This document shows, piece after piece, positions 18,433-27,015 of a stretch of 64,000 nt of DNA. The notes beneath the pieces are model-generated. The model searched no databases. It saw only the letters and a list, made by a program, of their open reading frames with translations, and had not been told where the DNA came from. Origin of the DNA: Natribaculum breve (GTDB lineage: Archaea; Halobacteriota; Halobacteria; Halobacteriales; Natrialbaceae); NCBI RefSeq assembly GCF_023008585.1, contig NZ_CP095390.1, positions 1,426,001 through 1,490,000 of the forward strand, read 5' to 3'. Position 1 is the stretch's first letter. Every line of letters starts with the position of its first letter. A program made the translations under genes and the position numbers.

Positions 18433-20523
18433 ATGAGCCACGACGACTTTCCGACTGACGAACCCGCAGTCGTGACCTGTGGGTTGCCCTACGCCAACGG
18501 CGACCTCCACATCGGTCACCTGCGAGGGTACATCGGTGCAGACGCGTTCAACCGCGCCCTGCAGACGCTGGGCCAGCAGTCGGCCTACGTCTGCGGGTCG
18601 GACATGCACGGCACGCCCGTCGCGGTCAACGCCGAGAAAGAGGGCGTCGACCCCGAGGAGTTCGCGCTGCGCTGGCACGAACAGTACGAGGAGACGTTCC
18701 CGCAGTTCGCCGTCGACTTCGACAACTACGGGCACACCCACGACGAGACCAACACCGAGACGACCAGGGAGATCGTCCGGACCTTGGACGAGGAGGGGTA
18801 CGTCTACGAGAAGGAGATCCAGGTCGCCTACGACCCCGATGCCGACCAGTACCTCCCCGACCGCTACGTCGTCGGGACCTGCCCGTACTGCGGCGCGAAA
18901 GCCCGCGGCGACGAGTGCGACGAGGGCTGTCAACGACACTTGGAGCCCGGCGAGATCGAGAACCCGCGAAGTTCGATCACGGGCAACCCGGCCGAGTACC
19001 GCGAGCGCACGCACAAGTTCTTCCGCGTCTCCGAGTTCGCCGACTACCTGACCGAGTTCTTGGACGACCTCGAGGGGACCTCGAACGCGCGCAACCAGCC
19101 CCGCCAGTGGATCGAAGAGGGGCTCCAGGACTGGTGTATCACCCGCGACATGGACTGGGGGATCGACTATCCGAACGGCGAAGACGACCTCGTCCTCTAC
19201 GTCTGGGTCGACGCGCCCATCGAGTACATCTCCTCGACCAAGCAGTACACCGACCGCGTCGACGACGAGGAGTACGACTGGGAGGACGTCTGGCGCGCAG
19301 ACGGCGAGATCGTCCACTTCATCGGCCGGGACATCATCCAGCACCACACGATCTTCTGGCCCGCGATGCTCGAGGGGGCGGGCTACAACGCCCCACGCGG
19401 GATCGCCGCGACCGGCTTCATCACGATCGACGGGAAGGGGCTCTCGACCAGCCGCAACCGGGCGATCTGGGCCCGCGAGTACCTCGAGGAAGGCTTCCAC
19501 CCCGACCTGCTGCGATACTACCTGATGACCACGGGCGGGCTCCAGCAGGACGTCGACTTCTCGTGGTCGGCATTCCAGGAGAAGGTAAACGGCGAACTCG
19601 TCGGCACGGTCGGAAACTTCTGTTACCGGAGCCTGCTTTTCGCCCAGCGAAACTACGAGGGCACGCCGGAGGCAGACGTCTCGGCGGACGTCGAAGAGCG
19701 CATCGAGGGTGCGATCGGCGAGGTCCGCGAGGCCGTCAACGACTACTCGCTGCGCGGCGTCGGCCAGGCCGCAACCCGCCTCGCGCAGTTCGGCAACGAG
19801 TACATCCAGCGCAACGAGCCCTGGAAGCTCACCGACGATTCGCCCGACGAGGCGGCGCAGGTCATCCGCGACTGCGTCCAGATCGCGAAGGCCGTCGGCG
19901 TCCTCATCGAGCCGATCGCCCCCGGCAAGGCCCAGACGCTGTGGGAGCAACTCGGCGAGGACGGCGACGTCGCCGACGCCCACCTCGAGGACGCACTCGA
20001 GGCCCCGCCGCGAACTTTCGACGAACCGGACGAACTCTTCGAGAAGATCGAAGACGAGCGCGTCGAGGAACTCGAGGCGAAACTCGAGGAGCGCGTCGCG
20101 GAGGCGACTGCGGGCGCGGACGCGGCGGAAACCGAAAGCGACGACACCGAGTCGGACGAAGAGAAAGATATGGCAGAGACGGACGATCTCGAGCCGTTGC
20201 TCGAAGACCGGATCAGTTTCGAGGAGTTCCAGGACCTGGACATCCGCGTCGGGCGGATCGAGGACGCCGAAGGCATCGAGGGCGCAGACGACCTGGCGCG
20301 TCTCGAGGTGGACATCGGCTTCGAGACCAGACAGGTCGTCGCCGGGATCAAGCAACTGCACGACCTCGACGAACTGCCCGGCACGAAGGTCGTGTTGCTG
20401 GCGAACATGGAACCGGCCGAACTGTTCGGCGTCGAGTCGAACGGCATGATCCTCGCGGCGGGCGAGGAGGCCGACCTGCTGACGACCCACGGCGACGCCG
20501 ACCTCGGCGAGAAAGTGCGGTAA
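18433..20523 (+). CDS. metG: Methionyl-tRNA synthetase with C-terminal tRNA-binding domain
   Basis: MetG charges tRNA-Met. The 696-aa product has the class-I HIGH motif (DLHIGHLRGYIGADAF, about residue 26). A zinc knuckle follows, CPYCGAKARGDECDEGC (about 149-165). The archaeal KMSKS equivalent is KGLSTSRNRAIW (about 334). An anticodon-binding helical domain is followed by an acidic linker (about 560-585) and a Trbp111/EMAP-like OB fold (FEEFQDLDIRVGRIEDAEG to the end). The TTTTAC box supports ATG at 18433; upstream in-frame codons are not MetRS-like. Confidence 0.97.
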   Translation: MSHDDFPTDEPAVVTCGLPYANGDLHIGHLRGYIGADAFNRALQTLGQQSAYVCGSDMHGTPVAVNAEKEGVDPEEFALRWHEQYEETFPQFAVDFDNYGHTHDETNTETTREIVRTLDEEGYVYEKEIQVAYDPDADQYLPDRYVVGTCPYCGAKARGDECDEGCQRHLEPGEIENPRSSITGNPAEYRERTHKFFRVSEFADYLTEFLDDLEGTSNARNQPRQWIEEGLQDWCITRDMDWGIDYPNGEDDLVLYVWVDAPIEYISSTKQYTDRVDDEEYDWEDVWRADGEIVHFIGRDIIQHHTIFWPAMLEGAGYNAPRGIAATGFITIDGKGLSTSRNRAIWAREYLEEGFHPDLLRYYLMTTGGLQQDVDFSWSAFQEKVNGELVGTVGNFCYRSLLFAQRNYEGTPEADVSADVEERIEGAIGEVREAVNDYSLRGVGQAATRLAQFGNEYIQRNEPWKLTDDSPDEAAQVIRDCVQIAKAVGVLIEPIAPGKAQTLWEQLGEDGDVADAHLEDALEAPPRTFDEPDELFEKIEDERVEELEAKLEERVAEATAGADAAETESDDTESDEEKDMAETDDLEPLLEDRISFEEFQDLDIRVGRIEDAEGIEGADDLARLEVDIGFETRQVVAGIKQLHDLDELPGTKVVLLANMEPAELFGVESNGMILAAGEEADLLTTHGDADLGEKVR

Positions 20524-20643
20524 CGATCGAGACCGCTTTTTCGGAGACGACCCGGTGACCGGTCACGTGGCCGACTCGAGACCGACGGGTGGCACACTCG
20601 AGGGTCGCCGCGGCGACGACGGCCCCGCAGACTGGCCGCCGGC

Positions 20644-22329
20644 TCACTCGAGTCGATAGGAGTCGATTCGCCGGACGGCGAGCAGGTACGCCGCCGGAAT
20701 CGCGAGCGCGAGCAGCGGGACGACGACCGAGGCGACGGTCTCGAGCGTCGTCGCGGTGATCGAGAGGCCGTACGGCAGGCGCTCGGAGAGGACGACGACC
20801 GCGAGCGAGCGGATCGTCTCGTCGGCGAGGACGGCGACCGCGTAGACGGCCAGCGTGATCAGAAGCGAGAAGAGTGCGAACGCCGACTTGCTGGGCGGCA
20901 CTGCGGTTCGCGAACCCGCGACGTCGATCGACCGAAACCGGGGGAACCGCGCGCCGAGGCCGGCAGCGAGTACCGCGCCGGCGGTGACGACGACGGGAGA
21001 GAGTGCTGTGAGGACCAACAGGTCGGCGGGCGAGCGGCCGGCGAGATACCCCATCCCGACCGCGGCGACGGCCGTCAGCGGCGTGACGGTGACGACCGCG
21101 GCGACGACGGTCCCGTGGACGACGCACGCGCCGTCGGCTCGAGCGGTCAACGCTGTCGGGAGCGTCGACCCCTGGTTTCCGAGCGCGTTGAGCGGGAACG
21201 CCGTTCCCGCTGCCCACGCGCCGTAGAGGAGCACGACCCACGGGACGAACGGCGGGGCGGTGCCGGTGGCGATCACGCGCTCGAAAAGCGGCAACGCACC
21301 GAGCAGGGGGACGGCAGCGAACACCAGCTGGAGAGGTGCGCGATAGGCGCGGACCAGCGTCGTGGTCGCGACGCCGAGCGTGCCCGGTCGACGACAGACG
21401 AGCGCGAGCGTGGCAGCGACCCGGCCCGGAGACGAGTGGTCGTCTCCGTGCCGGTCGCCCTCGCGAGAGTCCCACGCCCGATCGACGTACCACGCGTATC
21501 GTGCGCTGGCGGTCGTTCCGAGCGCCGCGGCCGGAAGGACGACGACGGCGAGGACGAGCGCTCCGGCGGCGCGTGCGATCGAGGCGTCGGCACCCGGCGT
21601 CGTCACCAGGGCGAGGTCGCCCAGCCAGCCGAGCGGCGGGGCGAGCAACACCGGCTCGAGCGTCTCGGCGATCACCAGGAGCTTGCCGGTGGCCATGATC
21701 CAGACGTACGCGACGGTGACGACGACCGCGAGGATCGGCTTGAGCGACGAGAGGCGCTCGGAGCGGCGAATCACGCCCTTGAGCGCCAGACCGACCGGGT
21801 ACCCGGTGGCGACGGCGGTGACGAGCAGGACCGTCGTGGCGACGACGCCGCCGACGAACGCCAGCGGGGACCCAGCGCCGACGGACAGGCCCAGGAATCC
21901 GACGCCCAGCGGGACGAACGCGAACGGGGCGTACCAGACCGTCGCGGACAGCAAGAGTCCACAGGCGACGTCCTTCGGCGGGCGAATCGTCAACATCCCG
22001 GATTCGTTGTCGATCTCGCCGTACTCGCCGACGGCGCTTACGACCGCAAAGAGCGCGAACAGGAGCCACACGACGGCGAGTGCCATCGCCACGGTCGACG
22101 CCACGGACGTCTCTCCCGCCGCGAGGTCCACGCCCCACTCTCTCGTGTGTCCAAAGAGGATCGGCAGCGACAGCAAGACGCCGACAGCTCCGAGGACCAA
22201 GACGGCGAGCCAGACGTCCTGCTCCCGGAGCTTTCGAACGCTCCGGCGAATCTCGACCCTGGCGATCAGGAGGCCGACGCCGATCGACGGGACGTGACCG
22301 TCACGAGACGTCTCGACGTCGTTACGCAT
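20644..22329 (-). CDS. ABC transporter permease (ABC-2 type)
   Basis: The 561-aa product is an integral membrane protein with about twelve hydrophobic segments. An N-terminal cytoplasmic stretch ends in ARVEIRRSVRKLREQDVW. A conserved-looking GEYGEIDNESGMLTIRPPKD loop follows the first helices, as in haloarchaeal ABC-2 permeases. Its ATG at 22329 overlaps the end of the upstream ATPase gene (ATGCGTAA), so the two are translationally coupled. The substrate is unknown. A divergent HTH gene beyond the ATPase may regulate the operon. Confidence 0.87.
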   Translation of the reverse strand: MRNDVETSRDGHVPSIGVGLLIARVEIRRSVRKLREQDVWLAVLVLGAVGVLLSLPILFGHTREWGVDLAAGETSVASTVAMALAVVWLLFALFAVVSAVGEYGEIDNESGMLTIRPPKDVACGLLLSATVWYAPFAFVPLGVGFLGLSVGAGSPLAFVGGVVATTVLLVTAVATGYPVGLALKGVIRRSERLSSLKPILAVVVTVAYVWIMATGKLLVIAETLEPVLLAPPLGWLGDLALVTTPGADASIARAAGALVLAVVVLPAAALGTTASARYAWYVDRAWDSREGDRHGDDHSSPGRVAATLALVCRRPGTLGVATTTLVRAYRAPLQLVFAAVPLLGALPLFERVIATGTAPPFVPWVVLLYGAWAAGTAFPLNALGNQGSTLPTALTARADGACVVHGTVVAAVVTVTPLTAVAAVGMGYLAGRSPADLLVLTALSPVVVTAGAVLAAGLGARFPRFRSIDVAGSRTAVPPSKSAFALFSLLITLAVYAVAVLADETIRSLAVVVLSERLPYGLSITATTLETVASVVVPLLALAIPAAYLLAVRRIDSYRLE

Positions 22330-23113
22330 CGATATCACGCCGGCTCTCGCCTGGATCGCGTCGGTCTCGAGCCTGCCGGTCGGTTCGAGTCACGTCCAGA
22401 AACGCCGCCTCGAGGCTCGCGTCGCCTGCGGTCTCGACGCGTCGTTTCAGTTCGTCCGGCGGGGCCTCGGCGACGAGCGTGCCGTCGTCGATGACGCCGA
22501 CGACGTCGGCGAGTTCGTCGACGACGGGAAGAACGTGCGTCGAGAGGAAGACGGTCATCTCTCGGTCCGCGAGCGCGGCGAGCGTGTTCCGGACGGTCCG
22601 GGCGGCGCGCGGATCGAGACCGCTGGTCGGTTCGTCGAGAAAGACGACGTCGGGCTCGTGTATCACCGCGCCGATGATCCCGACTTTCTTGCGCATTCCA
22701 GTCGAGTACTCGGCGATGCGCCGATCGGCGTCCTCGAGGAGGTCGAACCGCTCGAGCAAGTCCTCGACCCGCCGTCGCGTGGCGTCCTCGGGGAGTTCGT
22801 GGAGCCGGGTGACGTACCGGAGGTGCTCTCGGCCGGTGAGTTCCTCGAACACGGGCGGGTCGGCGGGCAGGTAGCCGATCCGTTCGGTGAGCGATTCACG
22901 ATCGGTTATCGGAACGCCGGCGACCGTGGCGCTGCCGGCAGTTGGCGTCGTAAGCGACGTCAGCATTCGCATCGTCGTCGTCTTGCCGGCCCCGTTCGGG
23001 CCGAGAAAGCCGTACACCGATCCCGGCTGGATCGACAGCGAGAGGCCGTCGACGGCGAGGTCGTCGCCGTAGCGTTTCGTGAGTCCCTCGGCGACGATCG
23101 CGCGGTCGGTCAC
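22322..23113 (-). CDS. ABC transporter ATP-binding protein
   Basis: The 263-aa ATPase shows Walker A GPNGAGKTTTM (about 37-47), signature YSTGMRKKVGI (about 137), Walker B VVFLDEPTSGLDP (about 158) and the switch His in FLSTHVLPVVDEL. The start is GTG at 23113 (MTDRAIVAEGLTKRYGDDLA); no ATG is suitably placed. It overlaps the permease gene by 8 nt and forms an exporter with it. The gene is divergent from a HTH regulator with a 200-bp shared upstream region. Confidence 0.92.
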   Translation of the reverse strand: MTDRAIVAEGLTKRYGDDLAVDGLSLSIQPGSVYGFLGPNGAGKTTTMRMLTSLTTPTAGSATVAGVPITDRESLTERIGYLPADPPVFEELTGREHLRYVTRLHELPEDATRRRVEDLLERFDLLEDADRRIAEYSTGMRKKVGIIGAVIHEPDVVFLDEPTSGLDPRAARTVRNTLAALADREMTVFLSTHVLPVVDELADVVGVIDDGTLVAEAPPDELKRRVETAGDASLEAAFLDVTRTDRQARDRRDPGESRRDIDA

Positions 23114-23265
23114 CGTCTCCCACCCCGGTAACGGACTCGAGTCGGTGTCGATCCGCGATCCGACGAGGTGGCTGGCGACTCGTGACAGAGAGCGATCGTG
23201 ACGGGGACGATCATATCAGCCCGTTGCCAACCGATCGTCAAATACGCTCGGAGCAATCGATTACT

Positions 23266-23277
23266 CTTAAGATATTT
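23266..23277 (+). promoter_or_regulatory. TATA box of the 23314 regulator gene
   Basis: CTTAAGATATTT is centred about 42 nt before the ATG at 23314, leaving a leader of about 16 nt. It lies in the region shared with the divergent ABC operon. Confidence 0.45.
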
Positions 23278-23313
23278 ACGTGTCAACGAGTGAGCCAGAT
23301 CATAGTTCGCCGT

Positions 23314-24195
23314 ATGCCTACCCCCGCACACGAAGTGGACGAGTCGACGCCGGTCGACCCGTTCGAGATGGTGAGCAACGAGACGCGCCTCGAGATCGTC
23401 CGGACGCTCTACGAGCACCTGCGTTCGAACGGCTGGGAGAGCGAACTCTCGTACTCGACGTTGCGCGAGCGCGTCGGCATCCGCGACAAGGGGAACTTCA
23501 ACTACCACCTCGGCGAACTCCGCGGGACGTTCGTCGAGCGCGGTGCTGACGGCTATCGGGTGACGTTCGCCGGGTTCGAGATCGCGAAGGCCATCGAGGT
23601 CGGCGCGTGGGCGACCCACGAGCAGCGCGGTCCGGTCGAGGTCGGGACTGCGCCGCTCGCCGACGGCGACGATCCGCTGACTGCGGTGTACGACGACAGC
23701 CGCGTTCAGGTGTCCGACGACGAGGGACGGCTGCTCTTTCAACACGCGCTCCGTCCGTCCGGCGTCGCCGACCGGGAGATGGAGGCGATCGTCGACACTA
23801 TGGCCACGGTCTGGCTGGCCGACGTCGAGTTGATGATCGGCGGGGTCTGTGCGTACTGTCACGGACCGACGGATCGGTCGGTCGAGCGCACGAGAAAGCG
23901 ACCGTGGACGCACTCGCTCGTCGTGGCCTGTCCCGAGTGCGGGCCAGTCGCGCACGTCCCCGTCGGACTCGCGATCGTCGACCACCCCGCCGTCGTCTCG
24001 TTTCACTGGGATCACGGGATCGACCTGCGTGATCGGCGCTTCTGGGAACTCGAGTTTCTCGACGACGACGCCGTGGCCGTCCTGGAGACCGACCCCGTGC
24101 GGCTACGGATCGACGTCTCGCTCGAGGGCGATCGACTCGCGGTCACGATCGACGAGAACGCTCGCGTCGTCGCGATCGAACGGAACGTGGCGTGA
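23314..24195 (+). CDS. ArsR-like winged-helix regulator, haloarchaeal DUF7351 type
   Basis: The 293-aa protein has an N-terminal winged helix (residues about 15-75: DPFEMVSNETRLEIVRTLYE, GIRDKGNFNYHLGELRGTFV). It is followed by a haloarchaea-specific C-terminal domain with a treble-clef-like cluster, CAYC and later CPEC. This layout matches the DUF7351 regulators, assigned tentatively. Its position, divergent from an ABC exporter operon, suggests local control. The stop TGA at 24193-24195 abuts a dispersed hairpin repeat, which would also give TAA and TGA as further in-frame stops. Confidence 0.8.
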   Translation: MPTPAHEVDESTPVDPFEMVSNETRLEIVRTLYEHLRSNGWESELSYSTLRERVGIRDKGNFNYHLGELRGTFVERGADGYRVTFAGFEIAKAIEVGAWATHEQRGPVEVGTAPLADGDDPLTAVYDDSRVQVSDDEGRLLFQHALRPSGVADREMEAIVDTMATVWLADVELMIGGVCAYCHGPTDRSVERTRKRPWTHSLVVACPECGPVAHVPVGLAIVDHPAVVSFHWDHGIDLRDRRFWELEFLDDDAVAVLETDPVRLRIDVSLEGDRLAVTIDENARVVAIERNVA

Positions 24196-24280
24196 TAATG
24201 ATGGCTGTGACTGGGTACCGACGCAACCGCGAACCGTCTTGCGGGTGCGTCGGTACAGACTCACAGCTATCGTTATGACG
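24196..24280 (+). repeat. Dispersed hairpin repeat, copy A (about 85 nt)
   Basis: The element starts TAATGATGGCTGTGACTGGG and ends CAGCTATCGTTATGACG. Its two arms, each about 35 nt, are imperfect inverted repeats around a loop of about 12 nt. It fills the whole gap between two convergent genes and begins directly after the stop codon of the 23314 gene. Copies B and C (29773-29855 and 61064-61147) are closely similar, and a half copy lies at 46845-46872. Roles as a bidirectional terminator or non-autonomous mobile element are possible. Confidence 0.85.
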
Positions 24281-24286
24281 TGTCGA

Positions 24287-24574
24287 TCAGATTTCGTCGA
24301 CCAGGTGAGCGAACGCGTCGGTGTCGGTGACCGGCATCGTCTGGGCCGACAGGTCGTGTCTGCGCAGTGTCAACGCCGCCTTGAACGCCCCTTCCCGGTC
24401 GGGGGCGTCGAAGACGACGAGGAAGTCCCACTCCCCGAGGACGGCGTAGGAGGCGAGCAGTTCGGCCTCGTGGTCGGCGATTTCGGTCCGTATCTCACCC
24501 CAGATCGACGCCAGCTCCTGTGCGTTCTGCACGTCGCGTTCGGCAGTCTGAACGAGTGAGACGTACGTGGCCAT
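24287..24574 (-). CDS. GYD domain protein
   Basis: The 95-aa protein begins MATYVSLVQTAERDVQNAQE and contains ASYAVLGEWDFLVVFDAPD, matching the small GYD family (ferredoxin-like alpha/beta fold) of unknown role. Its fold resembles stress-responsive or ligand-binding dimeric domains. I chose ATG at 24574; the longer in-frame start ten codons upstream would add a non-family sequence. It converges on the DUF7351 regulator across hairpin copy A. Confidence 0.88.
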   Translation of the reverse strand: MATYVSLVQTAERDVQNAQELASIWGEIRTEIADHEAELLASYAVLGEWDFLVVFDAPDREGAFKAALTLRRHDLSAQTMPVTDTDAFAHLVDEI

Positions 24575-24599
24575 ACTCGAGGCTACCCAGAGTCCGTGC

Positions 24600-24838
24600 A
24601 AAACGCTTCGCGTGGCACACGCGCGGTGTATCCAACTCGAGCGTGAGTGAGTTACGTACAGCAGACGCCGGTTCAGCGGTCGTGCAGACGAACGCGCACG
24701 TTCGTGAGTGGTCTGGAGTTCGATCGTCGGTCTCGACGAGCGAGGCGGCGGCTACGGTCCCGCTATTCGAAGCGACCGGAAAACGCTCGAGGTCGAACGC
24801 GTGCGAGCTGTTAACTCGAGGGTGAGTAAGTCACGTAC
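24600..24838 (+). repeat. Eroded direct duplication (about 180-bp period) upstream of pyk
   Basis: AAAACGCT occurs at 24600 and 24780. A 26-nt segment starting AACTCGAG occurs at 24634-24659 and again at 24813-24838 with only three differences. The offset is 179-180 bp in both cases, while the sequence between is diverged. The second copy abuts the CCTTTTTGCC box of pyk, so the repeats may be duplicated operators. This fills most of the 295-bp gap. Confidence 0.6.
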
Positions 24839-24869
24839 CTTTTTGCCGTCGTCGGCGGTAGCCCCCGGT

Positions 24870-26627
24870 ATGAGAAACGCGAAGATCGTCTGTACGCTCG
24901 GTCCGGCCTCGAGCGACGAGCGGACGATTCGTTCACTCGCCGACGCGGGCATGGCCGTCGCCCGGCTGAACGCGAGTCACGGCACGCTCGAGGATCGGGC
25001 CGACCTCGTCGACCGCGTCCGCAACGTCGACGAAGTAACGCCGGAGCCGGTCGCAGTGATGCTCGACACGCAGGGGCCGGAGATCCGGACCGCGCCGCTG
25101 TCCGACGGCGAGACCGTCACCCTCGAGACGGGTTCGACGGTCCGGTTCGTCGAGGGCGACGAGGCGACGAGCGAGGAGGTCGGCCTCTCGTTGTGGATCG
25201 ACGGGGTCGAAGAGGGAGATCGCGTCTTGCTGTCCGACGGGATGATCGAGACGACGGTCGTCGCGGTCGAACCCGACGCGGTCGTGACACGGGTCGACAG
25301 CGGCGGCGAACTGGCCGGTCGCCAGGGCGTCAACGTGCCGGGCGTCGACCTGGACCTCGACGTCGTCACCGAGAAAGACCGGCGAGACCTCCGGCTCGCG
25401 GCCGAGAAGGACGTCGACTTCGTGGCGGCGAGTTTCGTCCGCGACGCGGCGGACGTCTACGAGGTCAGCGAGGTCCTAGAGGAGTTCGGCGCGGAGATTC
25501 CGATCGTCGCGAAGATCGAACGAGCCGGTGCGGTCGAGAACCTCGAGGAGATCGTCGACGCGTCCTACGGGGTGATGGTCGCCCGCGGCGACCTCGGCGT
25601 CGAGTGTCCGATGGAGGAGGTCCCGATGGTCCAAAAGCGGATCATCCGGACGTGTCGCAACGCGGGCGTCCCGGTGATCACGGCAACGGAGATGCTCGAC
25701 TCGATGGTCCACGCCAGGCGGCCGACGCGGGCGGAGGCCTCGGACGTGGCGAACGCCGTCCTCGACGGCACGGACGCGGTGATGCTCTCGGCGGAGACCG
25801 CCGTCGGCGACCACCCCGTGGCGGTCGTCGAGGCGATGGACCGCATCGTCAGTCAGGTCGAACGCTCCGGCGAGTACGACGAGGTGCTCGAGGGGCGCGT
25901 CCCGGCTCCGGGAGAGGCCCGGACGGACGCCCTCGCGCGGGCGGCACGGTACCTCGCTCGCGACGTCGACGCGGACGCGATCGTGGCGGCGACCGAGTCC
26001 GGCTACACGGCACTGAAGATCGCGAAGTACCGCCCCGGCGTTCCGGTCGTCGCGTCGACGCCGACGCAGGACGTTCGCCGACAGCTGGCCCTCTCGTGGG
26101 GCGTGACGCCGCTGTACGCCCAGGTGTCGGACCAGAGTGCGGACGCCGTCATCGATCGGGCGGTCCAGTCGGCGCTGGACGCAGGCGTCGCCGAGAGCGG
26201 CGACACTCTCGTCGTCCTCTGTGGCATGATGACCGAACTCGAGGGGACGAACACGGCGAACATGATGAAAGTCCACGTCGCCGCGGAGACGCTGGCCACG
26301 GGTCGCGTGGTCGTCGAAGGACGCGTCGCTGGACCGGTCGCTCGCGTCCCGGACGGCGACCTCACCGACGTGCCCGACGGCGCGATCGTCACGCTCGGGC
26401 CCGAGTTCGACGAGCAGTTCGACGGCGACCTGACGAAGATCGCCGGCATCGTCGACGCTCGCCGCGGCATGACCGGTTACCCGGCGCTCGTCGCCAGAGA
26501 GATGGAGGTTCCGATGGTGAGCGGCGTCGAACTCGAGGAAATCGACGCGGGAACGGTCGTGACGATCGACGCCGAGCGTGGCATCGTCTACGACGGCGAC
26601 GTCGTGGGTCGACGCGAGCACGCGTGA
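24870..26627 (+). CDS. pyk: Pyruvate kinase
   Basis: Pyk converts PEP and ADP to pyruvate and ATP. The 585-aa product has the barrel motifs RNAKIVCTLGPASSDERTIR, MLDTQGPEIRTA and the catalytic-Lys signature EIPIVAKIERAGAVENLEEI, followed by MVARGDLGVE and TATEMLDSMVHARRPTRAEA. After the allosteric domain there is an extra C-terminal region (about 480-585) like the PEP-utiliser swivel domain, but its usual TSHA is replaced by TGYP, so the phospho-histidine is absent. ATG at 24870 lies just behind a T-rich box; longer in-frame starts are not kinase-like. Confidence 0.96.
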   Translation: MRNAKIVCTLGPASSDERTIRSLADAGMAVARLNASHGTLEDRADLVDRVRNVDEVTPEPVAVMLDTQGPEIRTAPLSDGETVTLETGSTVRFVEGDEATSEEVGLSLWIDGVEEGDRVLLSDGMIETTVVAVEPDAVVTRVDSGGELAGRQGVNVPGVDLDLDVVTEKDRRDLRLAAEKDVDFVAASFVRDAADVYEVSEVLEEFGAEIPIVAKIERAGAVENLEEIVDASYGVMVARGDLGVECPMEEVPMVQKRIIRTCRNAGVPVITATEMLDSMVHARRPTRAEASDVANAVLDGTDAVMLSAETAVGDHPVAVVEAMDRIVSQVERSGEYDEVLEGRVPAPGEARTDALARAARYLARDVDADAIVAATESGYTALKIAKYRPGVPVVASTPTQDVRRQLALSWGVTPLYAQVSDQSADAVIDRAVQSALDAGVAESGDTLVVLCGMMTELEGTNTANMMKVHVAAETLATGRVVVEGRVAGPVARVPDGDLTDVPDGAIVTLGPEFDEQFDGDLTKIAGIVDARRGMTGYPALVAREMEVPMVSGVELEEIDAGTVVTIDAERGIVYDGDVVGRREHA

Positions 26628-26671
26628 CGCAGGGCGGCGGATTTTTGCGTCGTGACCGAGTAGTACCGAGT

Positions 26672-26953
26672 ATGCCAGCAGACGCGTCCGAGCCAGGATC
26701 GGACGACCGTGACGTCGGCCGAACCGACGCGACCGAGCGAACCGACTGGTCTCCCACCGCGTTCGACGAACCGGGGCGAGACGGCGACGACCGGAGCGAC
26801 GAGATCGACGAGAGCGATTCCTTCGGCCCCGAACCGAACTCGACGCCGGTCGAACCCGGCGATCCGACCCTGGAGAACGCGACGTTCGTCCTGCTCGGTG
26901 CGATCTCGATGGTGCTCGTCATGCTTCGACTGGCGGCGCTCGTCCCGGCGTGA
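26672..26953 (+). CDS. Small acidic protein with C-terminal membrane anchor (DUF7312-like)
   Basis: The 93-aa product has an Asp/Glu/Ser/Arg-rich, probably disordered N-terminal 65 residues and one C-terminal hydrophobic helix (ATFVLLGAISMVLVMLRLAA). This layout fits the haloarchaeal DUF7312 family, which I name with caution. It would be tail-anchored with its acidic part in the cytoplasm. It lies 44 bp after pyk and 62 bp before the NfeD gene on the same strand. Confidence 0.7.
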   Translation: MPADASEPGSDDRDVGRTDATERTDWSPTAFDEPGRDGDDRSDEIDESDSFGPEPNSTPVEPGDPTLENATFVLLGAISMVLVMLRLAALVPA

Positions 26954-26982
26954 TCGCGAGAAAATTTCGGCTGGTGCGGTAA

Positions 26983-26991
26983 ACACTTAAT
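26983..26991 (+). promoter_or_regulatory. TATA box of the NfeD gene
   Basis: ACACTTAAT is centred about 28 nt before the ATG at 27016, which predicts a leaderless transcript for the NfeD-SPFH pair. Confidence 0.5.
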
Positions 26992-27015
26992 CGGGGTGAG
27001 ACCCTAGCCCCGGAC

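Noticed and set aside
20555..20566. Perfect 12-nt palindrome GTGACCGGTCAC between metG and the ABC permease
   Set aside because: A single short palindrome between convergent genes without repetition elsewhere is expected by chance.
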